From positions 45,193,490 through 45,257,489 of the forward strand of contig JAZBQD010000014.1 of assembly GCA_036583965.1 (NCBI GenBank): a stretch of DNA of 64,000 bases. The letters are read 5' to 3'. This DNA comes from Prunella strophiata (lineage: Eukaryota; Chordata; Aves; Passeriformes; Prunellidae). This document shows positions 38,201 to 50,105 of the stretch, piece after piece. The position numbers and the translations under genes are program-made. Below the pieces are notes generated by a model. It worked only from the letters and a program-made list of their open reading frames with translations. It did not search any database and was not told where the DNA came from. How positions within the stretch are numbered: position 1 is the first letter of the stretch; the number at the start of each line of letters is the position of its first letter.

Positions 38201-41200
38201 AATAATTACTGGATATCTGAACTACATAGTTTTAGCCAAGACTCAATAGCTTTTCTCTGAAAAAAGGAATCATAGGGCTTGGGATATTTTAAATGAGCTT
38301 TTGATATTTCTTCAGTGGTAGTTCCATATGGCATGCGCCTCCATTGCTAAACTAAAAGAAAAATCCACTGTCTGGATCTGACTCTGCTCTGAGATACATT
38401 AATTAATCAATGTAGTTGGGTATAACCACAAATAACCTGCAATGTTGACATCTTTACCAGGTACTGTATTTCTGTGAGAAAGGATCTCTTAATAAGCTGG
38501 GAGCTTTGTAACGAAATGCAGTTGTCATAAATTTATGCTACAATAATATTTTGTTTAATTTGTGATGTGATACATAGTGACTATAATTTGCTACTGAGAA
38601 ACTAGGTTTAGCAACTTCATCATAATCATAGTCAGCATAAGTCAGATGTTATTTTGGACTTTCCAAAGTGTGGCAAAAATTTTCTTTTGTACGTTTGTTT
38701 CCTTCAAAAAAATCTAGAACTTTTCTTTTGATCTTTCGTGCTGTGAAATTGGAATTTAACATTCTAAGGTTATTTTATCCTCCTAAAATATTCCTCCCAA
38801 ATAGTGGAACTATTATAAGGGTGTTTTAACTTGTGCAGGCTGAATTAAATAATAAGACATAATTATTAAATATTAACGTACTCTGCAACTATCTAAGACT
38901 ATTTCTTAATGCAATTAATTGTAGTGTTAGCAACAAAAGTTTTCAAATGGGCTGGCTCAAATAACTTTAATGGAAAAGTAATATGCAACTGCTTCAATGT
39001 GTTAGAATAAGACTTTAGAATCATGTTATTCCATCCAGAACATTAAATTAAGAAATATAAGGTGTTCTTTTATCTCATGCGCCTGTCTTTCCAAATGTCA
39101 TTCTATAATATAGTCAATAAATATTTTACCATTTTATGGAAACTCGTCTATCTACATGAAAAATAGTTTTTAGCAGCTAATATTACTGATAGTTAGTTAA
39201 TGCTTAAAAAGCAACAACTAAAAATGAAATGGAGTAACATTCTCCCACAATTCCTGATGGCTTAGTGTAACAGATCTCACTAAATTACAGATAAGTCAAG
39301 ACTTACCCACAGAATTTCCAATTACCTCGACACTTCTGCTACCACTTTCAGTGAACTCCTGTTCTCTGAGTTTTTAAATCAGGATTTGAAATCTTTTAGA
39401 TAATAGTGCTTAAACTGATGAGACTTCAAAGAGAAAAATCTGGCATTTGGGCATATGGCCTGTGTTATTCAAGCATAACCTAGAAAACAAAGCAAGTTTT
39501 ATCTAGTTATAAACTAGGAAAGTAAAGTACTTAATTCTGAATCTGAAATATATTAATCTGAAAGTCTTTGAAGATGCTGAAGTATTCCATTTTCAATCCA
39601 CCAACAGTGTTTTACCTAATCAGAGTAGGCTACTTTTTACATGAAATTGACCATGTTTAAATGTCCTAGCAAACAGTAGCCTGAACAAACCTGGCAGCTG
39701 TTTACTTTTTAACATCTTACTCGAGAAATTTTCATCTGCCATACCTTTGACTCATTTTTCATAACATCAGTTGTGTCTTTGCCTCACACCATCTCACACC
39801 AACTGGCCTACTACTATAGAATCCACGATGATGAAGCACCTGGGCTTGATCTGAGTATTACATCTCTTCTTATGGCTGCTGCAGAGTAAGAACAAAAGAG
39901 GGAAGGTATAGTACATGTTGTAGTCATTTAAGCAAAACACATGTAAACAATGTTATTTCAAATCTTAAGTTCAAATTTCCGAAGTTAGCAGATAGGAGTT
40001 TGAAGCTCAAGGATACCTCCATCACTGGTTATAGGGAGATTAACCACATTTGTTCTGTCACTGCCTTGGAAAACTCTGTGTCAAGGTAGATACAGGACAA
40101 CTATTTTTTCTCCTATGCATTATGTATGCAATGATGTCTCACTCCTAACAGCTTTCATTCTATGGAAATTTTAGTAGATTCAATAGAAAAACTATTTCCA
40201 AGAAACTCAGATATGATGTAGGAGGGCATTGGATAAAAAAAGAGAGGGAGCTGAGTCCACAAAGTGTGTATTAAGATATCATTTATCATTTCCCTTGTTC
40301 TTAGTTTTACACTGTATCTGCTATGCTACAACCATATCACTGTTCCTGCTTGTGGCCATGTACCTGCATTCTTAATGGTATATCAACATTTGTTTGCATT
40401 TTCAGGCAGATATTTTGGGGTGATTAATTTGGGTGTCAAAAATCAGACTGCTGTCTTCCAGATACTATTCTGATAAGATTAACTGTGTCATTATCCACAG
40501 GTATGAGGTATTTCAATTCTAGCCCATTGCTCTGTCTTGATAATTAAGTTGTCACTCCTTTAAGCAATTTATTACAATATAGTATGCAATTGTTTTATTA
40601 TACATGAAAGCCTGTAACAGGCAGGGTCCCATCAGTGCTTTGCAACTTGATTATGTGCATGACTGACAAAAAGAAAATAAAGTGCATGTCACTAAGAAAA
40701 AGAATGGAAAGAAAAACCTAGAAGACAATGATATATATAATTTCTAGGGTCTTTTAAAATTTTTTCTCAGAATTATAATATCTCCAGCTAATATAATTTT
40801 CAGAGATTTGTTAATTCGTATCCAAGCAGGTAATTCTACATGGTAATTGTGAAATTAATAAGTTAACATGCATTGAGTAAATAAACAATGATTATTAAAA
40901 TATTGTAAAACACATGTATTTGTAGTGAGTAAGACCACCTTCTTTCATCTAATACTCATGAGACAAAAGAAAGAAGGAAAGGGTTTTCATGACAGAAACC
41001 TTTATCCAAACCTGCTGAATTCAGGAATCTAAGAATTTTTTTTGGGGGGGGAAAATGTGGGTGAAGAAAAGTTTGAGTCCAATTGCTTGTCCAAAATACA
41101 CATTCAATTACATTTCAAATGCAGTGTCATCTTCCTCAACTACTTTTCTCAGTGATATTTCAGCAAAATCAGGACATTTTCTAACCATCTTTCTGGAAGA

Positions 41201-41904
41201 TCATTTTATAAGTACCTCTTTCAGAGATTTTTTTTTCTTCAGAGCAGATGCATGTTCTCACTGCTACAGTAAAAATGTTAGCTACCTCAATAGTAACTTT
41301 ACCTTCTGAAGTTATGTTCAAGTGTATTTTTGGTTGGCTGGGTGGGTGAGCCAGTAGGTGACTGCGAATAATTTTTTATTCCAGGAAACTTTAAAGAACT
41401 TTTTATTAGGAATTCAGAGAAAATCACAGTTTAATGGATTAAATCAGCTCCTATCACAAAGGCATATTTGTGTATGTTGGGTTGTTACCACTGTTTTCTG
41501 GCATTATCACCCATCTAATGGGTCACATTGCTTTACATCAATGCAGGATTGGTCTCTATCCTACATAATGGTCTCCAGCAAGTGCACAGTTTTCAATAAG
41601 AGTGAACATCAAGGATGAAGCATTTGAAATGTACACTTCTTCAGTGATCTAAGTCTCCACTACATCTACTAGAAACAGCTAAATATGTTTAGAATAAATA
41701 TTTGGTACAAAAAATATACATGTATATATCCCACTGTGTATATATGTAATAGAGATAAAGACACAAAAAATCCACCTAGAGCTGTGTCCTTTGGATGATC
41801 TCCAGAGTCTTGAAAGGCTTTTAAATCTGCAAGTAGTCATATAAAACTGAGCTAAGTAGCAATTGCATTAGAAAAGAATATGAATGCATTAAAAAAAGAG
41901 TGCT
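35226..41904. other. Long transposon-poor AT-rich block
   Basis: I recognise no LTR, CR1 or gene in about 6.7 kb. The block includes several stretches with mixed composition, few simple repeats and clustered AT-rich transcription-factor-like words, around 37985-38260 and 38390-38660. A long block free of transposons inside a repeat-bearing desert can reflect selection against insertion, but old unrecognised repeats would look the same to me. No exon could be supported. Confidence 0.45.
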
Positions 41905-43540
41905 GTTTGAAAAGACAGAATGAAAAGAGTCCAGGAACAAAAACATGTTAAAACTACTATGACATCAAACAAAGCAACAAATCTAGTTCTACATACACAT
42001 AAGAAGACAGTTTGGTCCTATTATTTATTTGAGAGAAAAGTAAACATAATGGATGTTGTAGGGAAAGCTGAAGTAGTCAATGCTGTCTTACTTCACTCCT
42101 CCCAAAAAGAAAGAAAAAGAAAAGATTAATTATTACCAGACTCTAAGGAAAATTAATTTTAACATAGAGACAGACACAGGCAGAATGTGCAAAAAAATAG
42201 CTTTTAAAGTGTACATAGATCAGAAGCATTCAAATCCACAGGCTCAGATAAAATTCTCCCCAAGGTACTTAAGGAACTAGCTAATACAATCTTGTAATCA
42301 TTAGTCATTCCCTTAGACAAACTACTGAGCATGAGAAAAGTCCCAGGGTATTGAAGAAGGCCAAACACTATTTATTCTTAAAAGGAAGGTGAAAGAAGCA
42401 CCAGAAAGTTATAGGTATAAGTCTGATTTCAGTACATAGAAAAGGTCTAATTTTCTTTTTAAAGCAAACATTTTGTAAACTATTAGGACATAATAATATC
42501 TGAAAAAAAGTCAGCATCCTTATGTCAATAATGATGTCATTTCCTTCTTTGTGAGAATGGATGTTTTAGTGGACAAAAATACTGGACAATAATTTTAGTG
42601 GGAAATACTTCATGATTTATTGCATTTCTTACAAATAGGTCATATAGAATAGTCTCATAAGAAAATGAGGAAAATAAGGCTCAAACTTAAAATAAAATCT
42701 TTTTCTGAGGAAAAAAAAAAAGCAGCGCTTTTTCTCAATTTTTTATCTAAAAGCAGATTAATCCAAAAAGACTCTTATATGGGGCTGTTTCTGTGCTTTT
42801 ATACTGTATTTTCACTAACTTAAGAGAATACATGCACCTCAAATAAGGAGAAAAAAATATCCTTAGCTAGAGGACCAGACTTCAGGACAATCTTTGTAAA
42901 TTGGAGCTATAGCAAAAAATCAGCAGGAGACAATTCAATTAAGAAAACTGCAAAGTACCATCCAGGAAGAAAGAAATCTGTCATCAATGCAGCATAGAGA
43001 CAACCTGGCTACAGGCTGTCATATGGACACAAAGGTTCTCTAGGATAAAGCTAATTGAACTCAAGGCTATCATACAATTTCAGAGTGATTCTCCAAGAAG
43101 TATTCTGTGTAAAACTCAAGAAATTATTGCCCTAAGTAAGGGGAAAGCTTCATCTGAAATAATATATCCAGTTTTGGGAGCAACACTGGTGCAGACAGAC
43201 CAGACACAGTATAAAGCAGAAAAAGATACTTAGGAGATATTATCTAAGATTTGTTTTGTACAGATTCTTAAATACTAAAATAGTAGACTGTGTAAGAGGA
43301 CATGATAATTACCTTTTGGATTTTTATGGGTTACAATCAAGAGTTTTGCAAGTCTACCAAAGCAAAGACAAAATCATAATCTCTTTGATTAGCAGTAAAA
43401 GGATAAAAAAGATTTCTGGATGTCACAAAAAGAAACATTCTAGTACTGTGACAAACACTGAAATTTTCAATCCAGGGGAAATTTTGGAAATTTACTTCCT
43501 TGGAGATTTTTAACTGACATTTAAGGGATATAAGAATGTA
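41905..43540 (+). mobile_element. Very old CR1 LINE, ORF2 region remnants
   Basis: A scattered but colinear match to vertebrate CR1 ORF2 runs through the block. 'attatttatttgagagaaaa' near 42020 precedes 'gaagtagtcaatgctgtctt' near 42070. The reverse-transcriptase entry segment appears as 'tctccccaaggtacttaagg' near 42254 with 'gaactagctaatac' after it. 'agaaaagtcccagggtattg' near 42334 and 'gaaagttataggtataagtc' near 42404 follow, where intact copies encode the stretch before the catalytic core. 'ggagctatagcaaaaaatca' lies near 42903, 'tatccagttttgggag' near 43165 and 'ttccttggagattttt' near 43496. Stops, frameshifts and unaligned gaps are abundant. It is older than the copies at 19.2 and 47.7 kb and resembles CR1 types shared with crocodilians and turtles. 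Start and end are approximate. Confidence 0.75.
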
Positions 43541-46500
43541 AGGTTACTCCACAGTGAATGGGACAATATTCCATGCAGTCCTGGAGAAGTGGGGGTAAGT
43601 TAATTTGTGGCAGTGGATATAAGTGCCTCCACTATAACACACACTGAACCTCCAGAAATTTTTTGACTGAGAGAACAATAAACCAGGACCATTTTACTTG
43701 TGTTTAATAGTCTCAGGCTTTTTCTCAGAATTTTTCTTGTGAACCCATTTAACATTTTTAGCTTGCACAGCACCCAGTGCAAACACTTTTCACAGCCTTG
43801 TGTGGACCATGTCCTAATGATAGTTTTAAGCCATCTGTCTGGCACCTCCTTTCAATGCCCATAGCTTCTTCTCCTGAAAGAGGAAATTAAGTACAATTCC
43901 CCATTTTCTGTTCTGATGCCCCGCTCAGGCCTCTCTAACATCTTCCCTCAGTCATATCTTTAGCTGGAAAATGAAAAGTCTTTTTGGATAAATGTTTGCT
44001 AGGAATAACCCAAGTTAGGGTGAAACTGCTCATGGGCAGAGGCATTAGAGTAGATGGATGAGCTGCTTTGAAACCCTTTTAAGTGTCATGAAACAGAGTC
44101 ATGACCTGTATGATTCTTCTTATTGTTGAAATTTCAGGCATGTTCTCTTTACTGCACTCTCTTAACTAGAATATAAATAACCTGTTTACCAGAATGTGGT
44201 TAAGAAAACTAAGATGTTAAGAGAAGCAAAATCATGTAAAGGGCACACAAAAGACTATATTTTAAACAAAACCATAAAACAGAACTGAAAATTAGGTATA
44301 TTTATTTGACAATCTAGTTTCATGTTCTACAGAAAATAACCTGCTTGAAATATGAATTTATAATCAATTGGCAAAAAATAATTTCAAAAAGTGTTTTCCG
44401 ACATAAATTAGATTTTGTTTTAGTTTTTCCATCAATATTTTGTTTTAAAAATTATCTTAAAACCTACCATCTTTCAAATAAACTTCTATTTCATAAAAAA
44501 GGGTTTTTATCAAATTTAAAAAAGTCCTTTAAGTTGCCACCAAAAGCTGAACGGAAACAAAGGATCAGTTTTACATGTAAAAAATAACAAATTCAGCTTG
44601 TATTTCTAGTATATGGGCTTGCAATAGCAAAGTTATTATTAAATAATAAATATAAAGATTATTATCTGAGATTCTGTATTCTAAATTAATAAGATATATG
44701 ACAATGACTCTTTTTCTTCCCTCATGTTTTTTAATACTAAACTACAGGTTTTACACACAATACATATAATGATGTATTAAAAATAATGTTTATTGCATTA
44801 TATTAATGAATTTTGCACAGACTTTTGGTAATAGTAATGAATGTAAATTTTTTTTTGTCCTAGAATATGTAGAAAAAAACTGAAAACATTAAACTATCTG
44901 GCTAAACAACAAAAATCTTCTATTTTCATTTATCCAGGAAAGAATTGGTCTTAGCTCCCATAACATAGATTTGACAATTATATAGACCTACTGATCTTAA
45001 AAACGCCCAGTACATAACAGGTTTTCCTCTTTAAGAAAATAATTTTAATAATCTTTAAGCCCCAGAGACTCTTTCCCATGTTCTCTGGATCTTGTCATTC
45101 CAGAAAACATAATGTCATCTTGTTAGAATGGCTTTTGGTTGGCAGACATGGAGAGAGGCATAGAAGCAAAACCTGTTAATGCTATGTAATCAAAGCTGGG
45201 CTGTGGTGCTCTTCATATAAGCTTTGAAGCCTTATGAGTATCTATGGGCAAAGTGGTACTTAGAATGTCAAACATAATATGTTTTGGTTATCACAGAGCA
45301 CATCAGGGAGGTTAAGGCAGCATTGCAGATCAGGCTGTTCATGTCTCCACACAAAAACAGACAAAATAAAATAAATATTCCCCTATAAGCAGATTTTAAA
45401 ACAGGAAGTATTTCTGAAAAAAAACCCTTAATTTCTGTAAAAATAATTTAAAAATAATTTTTAAAACTTTTATAGGTCCTTTACCTTCCTAGAAGTCAAA
45501 CATCATGATTTCTCTCATTAAGTCTTCCATAGTTGTGGAATCTTGTTGTTATGATGTTAATGTGTCATTAATTTGTTACATTTACTGCATGGTTTATTGT
45601 GCATATATGAGAGACATCACCAGGCTTACATACTGGAGTTGAACTTTGCTTCTGAGAGTCTGAATTTGTTTTCACTAGGCCTATTCCTTTATACTTCCCC
45701 TTTGGTTGTAACTTGACAGCTTTTTCCTAAACAGACTATTAAAAAATTACTTAAGGAGGGAGTGTTCAGGGCTAAGCACTTCATACTTATTAGATTTTTA
45801 GTAACACACCTATTTGCTAGCATCAAATGGTAATAAAAGGTAATTTACATGGATCTGCAATAAGATTTTTAAAACCCTGTTAGGAAAATATAGTGCAGTA
45901 ATTTTAATTACTTTTATTGCTTTCATTATTTAAATTAAACATAGAGATGTTTGTTTTTATTGGAAAGCTATATTCCTGCAAACTTGGAATCTAAGTTTAA
46001 ACACATTTTCTGTCTCACTAATTCTCTATTAAGAAATTCAGTTGATTTGCCATTTATATTTTCATTTAAGAAATTCTGTTCTCATTTATTTTGTTTGAAA
46101 TCTCAGCTTTGAAACAATGTAAATGACATCAGAATGTGACCCGGTGAAAATGGTTTGCCATCAAAGGATTCACACTTCAAGCTGTGTTATGTAGCTTTCC
46201 AAAAGTGACATCTGGCCTCTTGGCAGGTTCCTCAGGCAGCTGTGCTGGTGGCTTAGAAATTGCTGATGGGCCTGCCATATGCAGTACCTGCAGTTTGGCT
46301 GCTTCAGGCTTGCTTCAATTCATTGCCCTACTGAATAAAATTTGCTTTGAATTATCTTCTATTTGAAATTATTGGCATACGATTCCCTTTTTTTTTTTTT
46401 TTTTTTCTGTAATTCAATCAGAGTTGTGGTCAGAAAGGAGAGTTCCAACTTCTGCTGCATTGGCTCAGCTAGAGAAAACAACTCTGTAATCTAAGAATAT

Positions 46501-47480
46501 CACTGTGCTGCTGGCTGCTATTGAACAGATCCCCAGGGGCTGAACAACAGGTCTGCATAACTCACCTGTGCCCCTGACTAGGCATTCTGGGTGAATGTGT
46601 GGCCTGTACAGCTCTGGAGCAGCTTGGAATCTGTTAATTTAGTTTCCTAGGACAGAATTTGGTGTACATACTCATTATTTCATGAAAGGTTGAAAGTGGT
46701 GAGGATGTCAATAAAGCTGACAGTATTTATAAACACAGGTTGCATTCAGGGAATATTTGTCTGTTTGGTATGTTAATAAGATGAAAAATGGGACAAAAGT
46801 TCCAAAGACTGACAGAAGAGACCACAGAGAGAGCTTTGTGTTCTTTAGCAGGATGCTTTAATCAATTTGTTTTTCTTCTTTGTCTGCACATCTGTACAGA
46901 GAAATATCCTTTTATAGCTGTATTGCTTTAGCACCTAGAGACCCATACTTCTAACAAGGTATCAATTGTGCTAAACTCTGTACTCTCATTGAAACTACTA
47001 ATAACAGCAGGGCCTGGCAGCACTTTGCTGCATGTTAAGATTCTCTCCTTCTTCTACTCCACCTTAAGTAGTAGATACCATGCCCAGATTAGCACAGCAG
47101 AGGTGCAAGGAGCAATGCACAACTGCTTTGCAAATGTTGTCAATGTCAACGGTATAAACTCTGAAATAATCTCTCTAATCATTAAATACTTGAAAGATTT
47201 TGATCATTATTACATATCCACCAGTAAATGTATTAAATACAAAATCACAGAGAGACATCTCTTAAAAAATTATTTTAAAGTCAGCATGTACTGAAATACA
47301 CACTTTTAATGAATATCCCTAAAACAGAGTAACTATGCACACATTGGCCGAAAAACCAGCAAAATTTAGATAACATATAGATTATAAACTCTGTCACTCT
47401 GAATGAGGATGATAATACAGGCCATTACAAGTAATTAGTGCAACATAATACTTCCTGTGCATCTTGTGTGATGGATGGAG
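43541..47480. other. Intergenic AT-rich DNA, no recognised element
   Basis: No gene or transposon family could be recognised. A 19-nt T tract lies at 46388-46406. Short GC-richer patches occur around 45080-45350 and 46190-46330, without identity. Confidence 0.55.
46388..46406. repeat. Poly(T) tract of 19 nt
   Basis: A plain run of 19 T residues, with no adjacent element that would explain it as a retroposon tail. Confidence 0.8.
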
Positions 47481-47710
47481 TGTGATGGGTTGACTCTGGC
47501 TGGTAGCTAAGCCCCTGCTTTATCACTTGCTCACTCTCCCCTAGTGGGATGGGGGTAGAATTGGAAGGACAACAGCAAGAAAACTCATGGGTTGAGAAAA
47601 AGACAGTTTTATGGGTAAAGGAGAAAGAAAGAAAACAAAGAGATTGAAAGGCAATCACTCAACACCTCCAACCAATAGACTGATGTCCATCCAGTTTCTG
47701 AGCAATGGCA
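47481..47710 (-). mobile_element. Avian ERV LTR fragment, minus strand, same family group as the 33.0 kb LTR
   Basis: Read on the given strand this is the reverse of the LTR end seen at 33.4-33.6 kb. It opens with 'tgtgatgggttgactctgg' at 47481. 'actctcccctagtgggatgg' follows near 47532, then 'aaaactcatgggttgag' near 47580 and 'aaagacagttttatggg' near 47600, which complements 'aaactgtgtttatctcaacc' of the other copy. 'gcaatcactcaacacctcc' near 47651 and 'ctgatgtccatccag' near 47680 follow. It stops abruptly where CR1 sequence begins, so only the R/U5-side portion of about 230 bases remains. It is non-coding. Confidence 0.8.
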
Positions 47711-47975
47711 TAGCACAAATCTTGCAATGGGTAAATCATGCCTGACCAGCCTGATTGCCTTGATGGGATTTGAGGACTGGCAAAGGTAGAGAGTATTAGA
47801 CACTTTTTATTTTAGCAAGACTTTTGACACAGTATGCTTATATTCTCACATTCAAGTTGGAGGGTTACTGTATAGGTAGATAGAAAAGTAGATGGATGAA
47901 AAAGTGGGATAAGTTCTTGAGCTCAGAAGTCACTGATGAATTAAGTTTAATCTAACCAGAGGCAGGGTACTGCAA

Positions 47976-48019
47976 GAGTCTATATGGAACCTTGGGAGAG
48001 TCTATATGGACCTTGGGGA
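47976..48019. repeat. Short tandem duplication of 22 bp inside the CR1
   Basis: Two units of about 22 bases stand side by side, each beginning 'gagtctatatgg' and ending in a 'ccttggg' block. They differ by about one indel and one base. This is a local duplication private to this element. Confidence 0.75.
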
Positions 48020-48553
48020 GATAGGAGTGGCAACCAACTGCAGAGTGCAATTAATATGCTTGAGGGCAGGGGCTGGTACTCAGAGCTGTAGGGATTATCC
48101 AGGAGATCTGTTTTAAAATCAACAAAGACAATTTCAAAGTCTAGCAACAAATATGGACTAATCAGCCACAGCAGTACAGAATGGGGGTGGACTGAATAAC
48201 AGTGCAGCAGCTCTTGTGAAAAGAACCTGGGGATCCTGATGAGCAAGCAAACTGAAGGCAAAGCCAGCAGTGAGCCCCAGCAGCAGAGAGGCTGTACAAA
48301 TGGGAGTACTGGCTACTGGGATGGGGGAGAGGATGCTACTCTTTGACTTTGAACTTGTTGAGATGCATCTAGAGTTCTATGTCCAGTTTTCTATCCTCTA
48401 GGACATGAAAGGCATTGATAACTTGGAGTGAGTTCAGTAGAGGGCTGCCACTGCAGAAGGGGCACCTGCCTGTTGAAGAGATGCTGAGGGAGCTGGGCTT
48501 GGAAAAGGGGTGACTTTGGGAGGGGTGACCTGGCAGCTGCCTTTCTAGAATCC

Positions 48554-48601
48554 TATGGGGATGTTGGCAAGAATCAGATAATTCTTGCCAACCTCCCCAT
48601 A
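48554..48601. repeat. Near-perfect inverted repeat (21-bp arms, 6-nt loop) inside the CR1
   Basis: The arms are 48554-48574 and 48581-48601, separated by 'cagata'. The left arm contains 'gttggcaagaat' and the right arm its exact complement 'attcttgccaac'. Extending outward, 20 of 21 positions pair. Such a hairpin is not part of the CR1 consensus I remember. It could have arisen by template switching during replication. It is too short for a typical microRNA precursor. Confidence 0.9.
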
Positions 48602-48880
48602 AGAAGACAGGGGATTGGAGCATGGCAGGATGACAAGGGACATATTTTGAAACAAAAGAGGTTCTCTGACTGAATGGAAAGATAAACTGTTTCCACATGA
48701 GGACTGTTAGGTGATGGAGTAGGCTGCCTAAACTGTTCACACAGTCTTTGTCCTTGGAGATTGTCAAGACCTGACTGGATAAAACTTTGGCAGATATGGT
48801 AGCTAACCCTGTTTTGAGATGCAAGTTGGATCTGAGACCTTCTGAGACCATTTCCAGCCCAAATTGTCTGGTGAAATTGC

Positions 48881-49862
48881 TGATCTACAGAGACCATAAC
48901 AACTCAAGGAGCCACCTGAAAGTTGCTGTATAGAAAAGCAAAATGACCAGCAAGAGCTCTGTGGAGTGGAAAAAAGATATCCTCTTCTTTTAATCTCTCT
49001 TACTTACAAACCTGAGTTTTTCTCTTTAAAACTCTTTCCCCCCTACTCCCCTGCCCCCTTTTTTATGTTACAGTAAAATTTACAATTAGAGATCAAACAT
49101 GCTTTTCATGGTTTTAAGGTGATCATTTCAAGAAATCACAGGTAGATCTACCTCAAGAAACTGAATTTCACCAGGTTCTACTACATCCTTAACAGAGGTA
49201 TAATGAATTATATAATTTTTTCACTCTTTTATGTTCATAACTGTCAACTGCTTGAGACTTCCTTTCTGCTCCTGATACTGTAGTGGAGGAGTAATTACCA
49301 ATACAATGTTTCATTAGAAAACAGCTATGAGATTTTCCATGAAATAAGCAATAAATAGGAGGGACAGCATGTTGTTTTCCTGAAACTGAGTGAATGGCAG
49401 AAGTTTTCTTGCAGTTTCACCACTTCAGTACACATACCAGTTATCATACTAGTCTTGTCAGGAATGAAACTGTGCATCAGAGAGCAGGTTATTTTCATTC
49501 ATGTACCCAAGCAAGCCATTTGTCTTACCTATCATTTCTGTGTGTTCTGAGTGTTTAAATAAAATTTTTCTACATGCTGGGTTTATGCATTTTATTTTTA
49601 TTGATAATGCAGCTTTTTTCCAGTACAATACAGGAGACGGAGAGAAGCTTCATACACATATCAGTGGTACTACATAACCTGATGGTTTGTGATTACAGGG
49701 AAACTGGACCTAATGAATCTGACAGCTCCTGACAGCATTATGCTCTGTGTTTTTGTTCACCTCAATGATATATATGCTGCTTTAATGCCTCAAACATGGT
49801 CTTTTTTCCTTAATTCATAGGCAACCTATAGGAGACAATTTTCTGCTATATAAGGTATATAT
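48881..49862. other. Spacer between CR1 and LTR, nothing recognised
   Basis: About 1 kb of AT-rich sequence with no recognised repeat or gene. A C-rich and T-rich tract lies at about 49035-49064. Confidence 0.55.
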
Positions 49863-50105
49863 GGGGCCTGGCTGAGATAGAGTTTAGTTTTCCCATAGCA
49901 GCCCTCACAGTGTTGTGTTTTGCACTTGTAGCTGGAAATGTTCTGTCTTCCACATCTCCACACACTCACACCAGTAGGCTGGCCAAGATCTTGGCAGAGG
50001 ACATAGCAAAGACAGCTGATCTAAACTGACCAAAGGGTTATTCCATCCCATATGATGCCTGCTCACCCATAGAAGTTCAGAGAAAGGAGGAGGAAAGGAT
50101 GCATT
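49863..50105 (+). mobile_element. Avian ERV LTR fragment, U3 side, with internal deletion
   Basis: The block starts 'ggggcctggctgagatagag' and continues 'tttagttttcccatagcagc', 'cctcacagtgttgtgttttg' and 'cacttgtagctggaaatg', which follows a bird LTR related to the 33.0 kb family. A stretch of about 70 bases of the consensus appears missing after that. The match resumes at 'ctggccaagatcttgg' near 49979, then 'gacagctgatctaaactgac' near 50010, 'caaagggttattccatccca' near 50031 and 'tatgatgcctgctcacc' near 50051. 'gaaaggaggaggaaagg' occupies the purine-rich position after the TATA region. The poly(A)-signal side is absent. It is a truncated, non-coding fragment. Confidence 0.8.

Larger units (their letters stand above)
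47711..48880 (+). mobile_element. CR1 LINE, ORF2 remnant to 3' end
   Basis: The order is that of a CR1 3' half on the plus strand. 'catgcctgaccagcctgatt' near 47738 is followed by 'agcaagacttttgacacagt' near 47814, the stretch encoding the conserved AFDTV-like motif. 'aagaacctggggatcctgat' lies near 48221 and 'gtccagttttctatcctcta' near 48381. 'agtagagggctgccac' near 48434 is followed by 'agatgctgagggagctgggc' near 48479. 'gtccttggagattgtcaaga' lies near 48750, and the run-out 'atttccagcccaaattgtct' near 48850 sits where the CR1 3' UTR ends. The terminal short repeat is not clear. Reading frames are broken. The 160- and 107-codon frames on the other strand here are antisense artefacts. An inverted repeat and a short tandem duplication inside it are listed separately. 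Confidence 0.88.

Noticed and set aside
48369..48897. Open frames of 160 and 107 codons on the minus strand
   Set aside because: They run antisense through the CR1 at 47.7-48.9 kb and follow its composition, so they are by-products of the element.
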